Shown here: positions 21,500 through 31,387 of the stretch, in pieces
How the letters are laid out: the number at the start of each line of letters is the position of its first letter
Position numbering within the stretch: the stretch's first letter is position 1
From: Nymphaea colorata
Taxonomy: Eukaryota; Streptophyta; Magnoliopsida; Nymphaeales; Nymphaeaceae
NCBI RefSeq assembly: GCF_008831285.2
Contig: NC_045151.1
Location: 9,662,571 to 9,726,570, forward strand
Direction: 5' to 3'
DNA length: 64,000 nucleotides
Translations under genes and position numbers: made by a program
The notes under the pieces: model-generated
Told to the model about the DNA's origin: nothing
Seen by the model: the letters and a program-made list of their open reading frames with translations, nothing else
The model's database searches: none

Positions 21500-22614
21500 G
21501 AGAGAGAGAGAGGGATGATAAAATAAGAATCCATAACAAAATTTGAGGACAAAAAGTCAACTAGATACAAAAACAAACTGCAAAAATAAAATAGAAGAAT
21601 AAAATACATGAGATACAGCAAAATAAAACAAAATACGAGAGGTGGTGAGAGAGTGGATAAGCGCGGTAGAGTCACCCAGCAGCAAACGAACAATGGTGTA
21701 GTATCCGAATAGTAATGTGGACATTCCCCTGGACAAAGCGTGTCACAAAATGTGGTGATGAGAAGGTGCCCCTAAAGACCCTATTGTTGCGCTCTTCCCA
21801 AATGCACCACCAAAAGGATATAAATAACAACCTCTAAATATGACCCCAGAAAAAGGCGAATAGCTACAAACAAAAGAAGACGAAGCAGAGGCAAAAATAC
21901 TATAGAAGAAAAAGCATGAGGTAAAGAGGTAAACTCGAGACTCAGCCGTGGCGAGGTAGATGAGACACTAGTTAGTTAAACTAATGCCAAGGTGCTATAG
22001 GTAGTCAAAAGTATTAATGTGGCTAGCAAAAAGAAACCAGACATAAGCAATAGCACGAGGAGAGGGGCTAGGGGACCAAGGGGACTAGGGTGGGAGCGAT
22101 GCGGTGGAAGAACCAAAGAAGGCCAGGTAGCAAGAAGAAAAAGTGAAACCACAAGAATACGAAAGAGGCCAGGATATGGGGGGGAGGGGGGTGAGCGATG
22201 GGAGGTCAGTAAAGTGGAGAAAAAAGAGAAGGGCTGAAAGCAGACCACACCAAAAGTGGGAGGGAGAGGTCTGAGAGAGAAATATTCCAATCACTAGGTG
22301 ATGGCAAATCATACTTGGAATAGATGAAAAGGGTGATAGGAGAAAGCTTAGTTGCCAAATGCTACCACCAAGAACACAATGAAGACTCACACGCCCGACT
22401 AAGGTTGGTAACCCCGGCACCCCCAAGATGATGCAGAAGGGCAACCATGTCCCAATATGCAAGGCAATACGAGGGCCGATCATCAATCTAGATAAAACTA
22501 CGAATGATCTTATCAAACATTCTCAGGACAGACACAAGAAGTCAAAAGACCCTGAAAGCATGGAGGGAGACAAACGCAAGACAATGCAAAGGAAGACATC
22601 TCAGTGACAGTTGT

Positions 22615-22616
<2 letters not shown>
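21500..22616 (-). mobile_element. LINE fragment (C-terminal zf-RVT part), truncated
   Basis: On the minus strand a translated stretch near 21815-21715 reads WCIWEERNNRVFRG and then FVTRFVQGN, the zinc-binding tail that follows reverse transcriptase in plant L1-type LINEs. The rest is frameshifted, and a 143-codon frame (22085-22516) is part of this degraded area. The segment sits between GA tracts. The paralogous block at 49379-49830 has a short GA tract and no such insertion. No poly-A tail or clear target duplication is visible. Confidence 0.6.
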
Positions 22617-22658
<42 letters not shown>

Positions 22659-22660
22659 TA
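22617..22660. repeat. (GA)n microsatellite at LINE border
   Basis: An almost pure GA run. Its partner at 49513-49528 is shorter and marks the insertion-free site. Confidence 0.9.
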
Positions 22661-23143
22661 GATCTTTTTTTTTGTTAACAAATCATTCTTTTTGTTTACC
22701 GTTCCAATGTTCAGCCGCTGAAGATTTGATCTTTTTTTTTTATTTTTAGTTTTGAAATGTCTAAGGTGGCGGCTTAATGGTTCAGTTTTATTCTTTTCCT
22801 TGTTTTCTTTTCAATGGAAAACATGACTAACACTTCAAAAAGCAATAGTTTTGCTCATGGGAGGAATGCATCAATATAAGTTGTGGCCACAATTTGACGA
22901 GCAAGAGAATCCGAAGGTTAAACTTTCCTTTGTTTTTAGGGTGTCTACACTTCAATAAGTTAAAAAGGTACAGAAAGTTGCATGACAATCACCACCAGCA
23001 AGGCATATGAGATTGAAGTAATGGTCAAAGCCCTGTCTGAGCATACTTCATGTGTCTTCGCACCTCCCTCTAGCCAAGTCAATCACTACTTGCCAACCGG
23101 CATGAATATGTTATTTGGCAACCTCATGATTCAGGCCTTCTAC
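22661..23143. other. Non-coding; rest of duplicated block C (copy 1)
   Basis: 22661-22945 aligns to 49530-49815 (shared aaggtggcggcttaatggtt). No gene seen. Confidence 0.7.
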
Positions 23144-23334
23144 CAGGGGCAAAGCCAAGTGAGAGGGCCCACAGGGGTTCTGCCCACCCCCTCAATTTTT
23201 TCTTTTAAATTTATATGTAAATTTTATCAAATTTTACTTATGTAAAAATTTGAAAAATGATATTTCGGCCCCTATCAAAATTCAAAAACCTTAATTCAGC
23301 CCCCCATTATGAAATTTTTTTGGCTCCGCCCCTT
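23144..23334. mobile_element. hAT-type non-autonomous element (191 bp)
   Basis: Starts caggggcaaagcc and ends ggctccgcccctt, which are imperfect inverted ends. The flanks are a perfect 8-bp duplication ccttctac (23136-23143 and 23335-23342). The interior shares aaatttatatgtaaatttt and the poly-C/poly-G blocks with the sister copies. Confidence 0.87.
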
Positions 23335-24065
23335 CCTTCTACCATGGATCATGCGAGAAGACATGCACCGTTAGGTCCCAGACAGCATCATACTTCGGAC
23401 CTGGATGGTGAGAGGCCCACTCGTTGGGCCTAGAGAAGAACACCCATAATAAGGGGAGCGGGTTGATGTTGTCCCGGCTTGACCTGCATCTGTCTCTCTA
23501 CCCTTGAACCGGCTCCTACCTGCCACACTTGACAAGAGCCATCATACACATTCAAGGAGGCTATCTCATGGTCCAGGTCTCAGTATGGGCCCACGCCCTT
23601 CTCAACATTTGCCAGCACCCACTTATTGTAGCATGTCTCTTTGCCTCAAGAAGAAGAAGGAATGACATTTTGATAATTTATTAAAAAATGTCCTCTACAG
23701 TCTTTTTACTTTATTTTATTTTCAATATTGTCTTAACAAAAAAATTTCCTTTTCAATGTGAACTAAGGGTATTTTAGTCATTAAACCAGACTGGCACACA
23801 AAAATTCATCCACCATATGGCAGATATAACCAGGCTTGCAATAGGTAGCATCAAAGACTCCGTTGAAATGATTTTGTTGTTTCCTAGATTTAATGACTAG
23901 ATCATTTGCCTATAACTATGACTGCTAAATGTAAGGATAGAAGTGATGTTCCAAACAAAGCCTAAGATAGCTAGTCGAATAGAGTGGTTAAGGTCCTGGG
24001 GTGGTGGTGAAACCCGGTGGGTTCTTCGGCCTTCTCTTTTTCGCCTTGTTTGGATGGAATGAAAC
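23335..24065. other. Non-coding
   Basis: No gene or element ends found apart from the TTA (24066-24068) that belongs to the Harbinger insertion. Confidence 0.5.
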
Positions 24066-24068
24066 TTA

Positions 24069-24088
24069 GGTAGTGTTTGATGGCAAGG
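24069..24088 (+). repeat. Harbinger left terminal inverted repeat
   Basis: GGTAGTGTTTGATGGCAAGG; the first 13 bases equal the inward-reading right end. Confidence 0.92.
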
Positions 24089-24900
24089 AAACCTGGAATT
24101 GGAAATATATTTCTGGAAATATATTTCTTGGAATAAAGGAATGAGAAAAATTTTTCCGATTCTCATTTTGGTGTGTGTGTGATGACTGAGAAATATATTT
24201 CCAGAAATATATTTCTGTGTTTGATGATATAGAAACATATTTCCAGAAATATATTTATGTGTTTGATAATAAGGAAACATATTTCCATATTTACATAATC
24301 TTTATATAGTTTCTTAAACACATAGATAAATACAGTAACCATGTACGAACTCACGACCATCGATAAAATGAACATGATCTTTACTAAGCAAGAACTCCAT
24401 TATCAAACTCAAATTTACTGACTGAGAATGTCATAATCAAGTGTCAACTTTCATGTTCAAACTAATAAAATTCATATCCCAAAACAGCATGATAGAAAGT
24501 TTAGTTGAACCTTCCAAAGCTGCTGATACACATGCAACATGGCTACTCTCAGCCCCACTAGCAATATGGGTGGCACCATTCTAAGAGTGGGCATCCCCGT
24601 ACAAAATGTTAATTTACATATGATAGAAGCATCAACGTTAAATACATAGCACAGACAAAATGTAACTTTCATCATGTATATCATTTTAAACAAAAAGGTT
24701 CTTCCAAAATATGGTGATTGTATTTCTTCATATGTCCCTTGAACGACACTCGAACATGACATTGTCAGAGAGTCAGGGCTTCATCTCCGATTACCTATGA
24801 ACATAAACATAAAGATCAACGTGATCAACTCATACTCTACATACAGTAACAAACAAAAGTAAAATATAAACAAAATAAACATATGAATAACTAATAATCA

Positions 24901-26297
24901 TCAACACAATTGTTTCCATGTGTCATAAGTTCCTATGCACCTACGATTTTGAAAATCCATGAACATTTGAGATGTTATTGAAGTGCGCAGGTCATTATTT
25001 GATCGTCGATGAATACTTTGTGTCGCACTTTCAAGTTCGGTTACGAACGATGTACTCTCATTTGCATCGTCAGATGCACCTTCATCAAGGTCAAACTGTT
25101 CCGCATTAGGATTATGGTCTATAATGAAATTGTGTAGAACACACGTGCCTAACACAATCCCAACTTGTGTACGATAAGGATATGACACTTGTGCTTTTAG
25201 TATAGGGAACCGTCCTTTTAACCGACCAAAAACTCGTTCAACAGTTGTTCTTAATGATGAATGACGATGATTAAACAGCTCCTCTTCAGATGTAACACGT
25301 CTTGCCCCCGGTGCATTAAATTCAGAGAGGTGGTATCGATGGCCTCGATATGGAGTTTGTAAACCACGTATATTTGGGTATCCTCCATCACCAAGATAGT
25401 ATTTCCCTACGCAGTAAAGTTATTATGAGTTTGACATTAAATAAATAGTAAGCTAACACCTACACAACAATCTATTACTTGTTTATGAAAGAGTATATTG
25501 ATTTAATTGATTTCCTAACCTATAGGTATGACGAAAGGATTTTTATCTCAGTGTCTAGTGCACTGTATAATACTCTTGAATCTGTGGCACTGCCTTCCCA
25601 ACCAGCGAAAACATAATGGAATCGCATGTCAAATCCGACTACAGCCAAAACATTTTGTGAAAGAGTTCCTTTTCTATTACGAAACCTCGCTTGTTCTGAT
25701 GTACGTACCCAAACTGGTATGTGAGTGCCATCTATAGCTCCTAAACAATCCTGCGTGTACTGAAAAATATTAGTTGCACTGCATTTGTACAATATAATAT
25801 GTGATCATAAATTAGTTTACCTTAAAATATGGATAGAAACGAGGATTGAAGCGGATCTTGGATGGAATGTCATCGTTCGGTCGGCTGATGTATTCTCTAC
25901 CCAATTGACATAGAGCTCGTAGGATGAGGTTCACATATTTACTAATTGTTTGGCCTGAGTGCTGGAACGTGTTTTGGCATGCACGATTCCGCTCATTATG
26001 GCCAACAGTAAGTAGGAAGATAGCAACTTGTTCTTCAATGCCGATTTCACGACCATCTTCTACTAAATTTTTCTCCTTCAAGATATTACATAGTGTAATA
26101 AAGGAGTTGCGATCCATGCGCAGTAAGTCCAAGCAATTTCTTGGATGGCCATCAATGATATTATGAACAAATTGTCTACCAGCATTTCTATAAGGGTGAA
26201 CAATTTGCCTAGGCCGATGTAGGAATTTAAAAAATATGATGACCAACACAAACATCATTTTCACTATAACTTGTTCTCTGTCATCATCTGACAACAT
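24901..26297 (-). pseudogene. Harbinger DDE transposase, three exons, one frameshift
   Basis: Nuclease that would cut and join the element at TTA sites. Exons deduced from reading frame and GT-AG borders are 26297-25821, 25759-25520 and 25406-24901, with introns of 61 and 113 bp. I chose ATG 26297 (MLSDDDREQ). The helix-turn-helix-like region NRACQNTFQHSGQTISKYV lies in exon 1. The catalytic residues are in GAIDGTHIPVW (exon 2), YYLGDGGYPN and TTVERVFGRLK (exon 3), so the D-D-E set is complete. Length would be about 407 residues, normal for the family. At about 25547 a run of five A appears one base short: the frame stops after IKILSSYL, while one extra A would read through PFVIPIG into the splice site. 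This could be a real mutation or a homopolymer error. Confidence 0.88.
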
Positions 26298-26512
26298 GAC
26301 TGCAGCACTGGGTAGCACATACAAAAAAGTAACATTCGTCAAATCTAATCATACCATCTACAAATAATACATTCTAATATGCAAAGCGGAAAGGAATTAA
26401 CAGTCATAAAACGAACATGTATGTATCAAGTATAAAGCAATTTCAATAGCATATAAGTTAGAATGAACACAAACAAAGAATTATGAAGAAGTAAGAGAAC
26501 ATGTACTACTTA

Positions 26513-27516
26513 CTATTGATGATTGAGATTAAGCAGCAACCAAGGAACACGTTCGATAGGCAGAAGTTTGAAGAAGATGGCTGGCTTATTTCCCTGCTCC
26601 ATTAGCATGAGGGCTCTTAAGTGCAATTGATTATCAATCTCTCCTGAGTTGAGCATTTCACGCAATATGTCCAAGCATTGGTCTAGTTTTTGTCCTGATG
26701 ATGTGTTTACTATTGTTCGAAAACTATCGGCTATGTCATGGAATATCGTTCGATATTCCTCATCGTTCGTACTTAATCTTGCTCTTTTGTTTGATGAATT
26801 TGTTGCCCTACTATCAGATGCAGCAGGTTGTGAATCTTGTTGAACATGTGCTGGTGATGGTATAGGAGAATCACCGTTCAACATTTCTGTGAAAGATACA
26901 TTTTCTTCAATATTTATCCCGAAATGATGTGTATGGGATACAGGGGTCTGTGGTGCTTGATTAGACTCACATTCTTCAGTCATCATGAATGAATCACAAT
27001 TACTAGCATTGCGACCTGTGGCAGTTGACGGACCATACACTTCATGTAACTCGTCATAGTGTTTCCATTTCTGCCCTCCTTTGAATCTCCGCCTCTCAGG
27101 GAATTTCTGCAGTTTGAATTTTAGTCACATATCTTCTATATAGTAATTGATATGATTAATTTCATACACAATGTTCCCTATCTTACCTGAATGTAGACGG
27201 CCCAAACTTCATTTTCAACTACTACGTACTTGTTTGTTGAGTCCCAACCAAACCCACTTGTTGCCAAAATTTGCTTGCATATATTATAATATGCTTTTGT
27301 AATCTTCAACTTGTTTTTTATTTTTTCTACTGTGAAACCTGGCCCAAACTGTTCTATCATCTTTTGTTCAATCGCCTTATAAGCCTTTGGCTTTAGATTG
27401 CCGCCTGACTTCATGCCAGGTAGTCGTGATTGTTGAACTAGAAGATTTATGAGAAATTCTAGTTGAGCATCAGTCCATATGAGACTATCAGTTCGTGAGT
27501 TGTTTGTTCCTTCCAT
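26513..27516 (-). CDS. Harbinger Myb/SANT-like DNA-binding protein, two exons
   Basis: Partner protein of the transposase; in this superfamily it binds the element ends and helps bring the transposase to the nucleus (established for related plant elements). Start ATG at 27516-27514. Exon 1 is 27516-27187, the intron 27186-27107 (80 bp, GTAAGA to CAG), exon 2 27106-26513, giving about 307 residues with no lesion. Exon 1 holds the trihelix/Myb-like domain: WTDAQLEFLINLLVQQ near residue 14, then KIKNKLKITKAYYNIC and GFGWD. Exon 2 begins KFPERRRFKGGQKWKHYDEL, followed by a Ser/Thr-rich linker and a basic patch SSNKRARL that may be a nuclear signal. It lies just upstream of the transposase in the same direction. 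Confidence 0.85.
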
Positions 27517-28797
27517 AGCTACTACAGTAGAAAAAAAATAGGCTACTTAAAGAAATGGGAGTTACAATTTCAATGTGCAAAAGTTTTTAAAGAAATACGA
27601 AAGAAGGTCGGTGCTCATGGACAAAAAAGTTAAGAACAATGGTGTACCAACAAATTAGGACAAGTTTAAAATGAGGGAACATTTTAAACTCAACAGAAAT
27701 TGAATTTACCAAGTGACAGCTATCTGAGGCAAATTTCAGTCTGATCAAACTTATAGAGGTGCAACTCCAAGTTTCCAACGTGTGTGTCCAAGTTTAACAT
27801 TCATGCATCTACACATTGGATTATCTTCCAGAATTATGTATTCGTCAAGGATAGGAGGCAGAAAACAAAACAACAAAAAGAAGCAAACAGATAAAAGGAA
27901 GGCAAGTCACGCACGCACGGACAGGAAACCAGAAAACAAAAAGAACAAAGATGGCAGAGCTAAATATCTGGAAAATCAACCAAAAAGTTTAAAGGGGGCG
28001 AGAAGGGAACTGACCTTGGTGAAGGTATGGGAGAATGAGAGAAGATGAAAAATAGGTGACGGAGCAGGAGGAGCAGGGGAGGGAAAAGCAATCTCCTCAG
28101 TTGTTCTTCTTCGTCTGTCAATCGACCCCAACTGCTTCAACGACAACAAAATCAGGCTATCTTCAACAACAGCAAAATCATGATTTCTACCCAGCAAGGA
28201 TTTTTAGGCCACGCCCTATGTTTCCTTTCGACATACAGCCCTCTATCCGCTCACTGAGGAGGCGCAAGGACGAGAATCAAGAATGTATCCTGAAAGCAGA
28301 GGGACCATCAAACGCCTTCACTCGTATAGAATCTCAAGGGTTGCCAAATGAAAAGGCAGAAATCAGAGTGGAAGAAAAGGGGAAAACAAGGGGAACTCAC
28401 CGTGATGGTCTGCAGCAAAATCAGGCGTTCACGCACAGGTAGGGAGGGACTCGGGAGGGAGAGACACGGCGTAGGGAGGGAGACAAGGGAGGCAGCGAGA
28501 GAGATATGAGGGTGAGTCTCCGGAGCAGGAGAATGAGAGTGCGTGGGACGACGAGGACGTAGCGGCTGTGGCTAGGTGAGGAACTCGCGGCAGGGAAGAG
28601 GCAACGCGAGCTACGAGCGCTGATGCAACGGTCCGAAAAATAACTCCGGAAACATTATTCCACCCCTCCGGGTGGAATAATGTTTCCGGAAACATTATTC
28701 CGGAATCGACCTGAACGGTCGAAAATATAATTCCGCGTTTGATACGCTGGAATTTTTTTTCAAATTTGAATAATTATTCTGGTGCTACAGTAGAATA
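27517..28797. other. Harbinger 5' region, non-coding
   Basis: Between the Myb-like gene and the right end. It should contain the promoter, but I cannot mark a certain TATA box. 28640-28740 has repeated ccggaaacattattcc words in inverted pairs near the terminus. Plus- and minus-strand frames here show no known domain. Confidence 0.6.
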
Positions 28798-28817
28798 CCA
28801 GGCTATCAAACACTACC
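28798..28817 (-). repeat. Harbinger right terminal inverted repeat
   Basis: On the minus strand GGTAGTGTTTGATAGCCTGG. It is followed by the TTA duplication at 28818-28820. Confidence 0.92.
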
Positions 28818-28820
28818 TTA

Positions 28821-29379
28821 AGGAAATGATTAATGGATGGAAGGGCGAAGAAAATTGGTAGGGAAAGAAACGAAAAGGAAAAGAAAATGAAAAAGATTAT
28901 TATAAAAGCTTGTTTTGATATAAAAGAAGGGAAAAGAGATAATTTAAATTGATTTACAATAACGTCCTTAACACTTGAACTTATTATCTAAATAAAAATA
29001 TTTGATTACATGACCCGATTCAATAGTACTACATGTCTATCTCTAAAAAAAAAACAACATTGTACTTATCTTAATTTTTTATTTAATAAAAAGTAGCCAA
29101 ATTAAATACTCGATGGTACTTAGCTAGAAAATTCATGGGTTCTTTCTTACACTTAATTTTTTTAACATTCTTTTAAATTTTTTTAACGTTACCGACTGGA
29201 ACAGATTAGAAATGGGTGCTTCTGCATGTGCATTCGTTACTATTGCCATCTTCCCCGGTTTCTCGAAGAAAGACAAAGAGACAAATGTAGAAACCAGGTG
29301 GCTGACAATTACTGTCGACTGGTAAACTTCAGTTCTACGAAATTGGTGGAGAGTACATAACCTGCCCACTCGTTTTTTT
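28821..29379. other. Non-coding
   Basis: AT-rich. A 78-codon frame at 29133-29369 (minus) has no recognisable similarity. Confidence 0.5.
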
Positions 29380-29706
29380 TTTCAAAACTAAAAATTTTAT
29401 TTAGCCCACCGGAGTTGTGATCTGGCCAATGACTAGAAGCACAACTTGTCCGAGCCACAAGGGAAGGCCCAGCTAGGCCCACAGGTAGCTATCAACGTCC
29501 ACGCCAAACTTATGGGACTCGTACTAATGCAGTTCAGCTGTTGTCTTTCAACAAACCCTGTTTGACAGAACCATGAGCTCAGTACTAGGTGTGAAAGGTC
29601 TCTCTAACAATAGCAACAGAGCAAGATCAAGTGGCACTCACCAGGCAAGGTTAACTATTTGCTATCATGTTGGTTTAAAAGAAGAAATCCAACATTATTC
29701 CTGTGG

Positions 29707-29708
<2 letters not shown>

Positions 29709-29780
<72 letters not shown>
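29709..29780. repeat. (TA)n microsatellite, 72 bp
   Basis: A pure TA run directly before the first 161-bp repeat unit. Confidence 0.97.
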
Positions 29781-29781
<1 letters not shown>

Positions 29782-29941
29782 CAGTAGAACTCGACTGCTA
29801 TCTTGATAAGTGTGTGAAGGGAGTGGAATAGTTGGGTCAGATGCTGATGATTTTGAACCAGAAGTTTATTTTCATCAAATTTAAGTGTTTTTTCTTTTTG
29901 ACGAAAGTCGATTTCTTTCTTTTCATTTTTGTCCACTTGTG
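29781..29941. repeat. 161-bp direct repeat, unit 1
   Basis: Identical over its full length to 30071-30231. It starts agcagtagaactcgactgct. Confidence 0.93.
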
Positions 29942-30231
<290 letters not shown>

Positions 30232-30420
30232 GTGCCGCTCAGCTTACCTTCTTTAGATGCCTGGTATTTTAGCTTCTTTTTTTCTCCAAACTGTGATTAG
30301 TTTTTTTAAATAAATTATTTGATTTAAATTTTTAATGATGTCTCAGCATTAATTATTTTTCCCGCTTTACATCAGTAAAAAATCAAATGCCAATATTTTA
30401 AAACACAGTGTTATAGGAGA

Positions 30421-31387
30421 ATTTTATATATATATATATATAATTTTATTACAGTCAAATAATGTCAGGTTAAGTATGTTCTTTTCTTTTAATTTTGTTA
30501 CTGTCAAGTGAAGCTGCACCAAACATGGGCTTGGATCTTGATGGCTGGGGCGAGCAGGCTTGAGACTTGATGGCTGGACCGAGCCCAGGTTATACATTCA
30601 CATGCTGTTATTGAACTTTTGCCAATCAAGTAAATTGCTGAGAAACAGGTGACCCAGGAGGGCCTGCTTCCATATAAAACAACCGATGCCAAAAGCCTCA
30701 TATGGACATCTTGGTGTGATTTTTCTTAGAATCTTACACTTTTCAAAAATTTTATAATTTCAAGGCTTTCAAATATCCACTTGAATTAAAAGAACACACT
30801 ATAAAATGCATGATTTATAAATTATTTGACTATAAGTAGTTTCCATATATTTTTTTCAAATGTACGCAGGTTTTTCAGTTTGTGGGTACGTGTTTTAAAT
30901 TTGTGAAGATGATTAAATGCATATTCATGGCATAAATATGAAAAAGAAAACTTTGAAGATCGCTCAAATAATGGCCAGCTTGGGATTTTATCATATCAGC
31001 TAATTAATCGGGGCCTTTGTGCATCAATTGATGGATATAAAACAAGATAATATTTGAAATTGTTTTTTAAAATTTTGTTAAAGGAAAAAGGTATTTTTTA
31101 GTATCTGTATCGATTCAAGCCAAAGGACATTGCCTTCTGTTTGACCCAAACAGCATCACATTTATCATTTATACAAGGTACGTGCTGGTATTCAGATAAT
31201 TGATTTTTGTTTTCAATTACAAAAAAAAAACAAATGAGAGAGATGGTCATCAATTTGAGCAAGTTTAAAACAGCTAGATAAGACTCTGTTGATGCATAAA
31301 TCAAACAAGAGCGGCAACGAAATGGCAACACACATATTTAACCAAGATAATTAATTACAATTTGTCACTGATTTTCACCAACATTAT
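30421..31387. other. Non-coding, 3' side of NLR pseudogene
   Basis: AT-rich. No exon or element boundary recognised. A polyadenylation region for the NLR would lie near 31300, but I cannot point to it. Confidence 0.5.

Larger units (their letters stand above)
24069..28817 (-). mobile_element. Complete PIF/Harbinger DNA transposon (4749 bp)
   Basis: Both ends begin GGTAGTGTTTGAT reading inward (13 identical bases, then partial similarity). The element is flanked by the 3-bp duplication TTA (24066-24068 and 28818-28820), which is the target preference of this superfamily. Inside on the minus strand are a Myb/SANT-like gene (26513-27516) and a spliced DDE transposase gene (24901-26297), the two-gene set autonomous members need. 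The subterminal parts hold repeated ggaaacatatttccagaaat words in both orientations, likely binding sites for the Myb-like protein (inference). Only one coding lesion is seen, a single-base loss in the transposase. Confidence 0.95.

Noticed and set aside
22019-22516. Pair of overlapping long frames on opposite strands
   Set aside because: They lie in a degraded LINE fragment; the readable LINE text is in another frame nearby and the frames show no known domain.
28056-28695. 128-codon plus-strand frame and 88-codon minus-strand frame in the Harbinger 5' region
   Set aside because: No similarity to Harbinger proteins or other families; they lie in the non-coding end of the element.
28821-28930. 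A second transposon wrapped around the Harbinger insertion, suggested by gccttgtttgga (near 24043) and gcttgttttga (near 28908)
   Set aside because: The two words are direct, not inverted, and no target duplication could be found.
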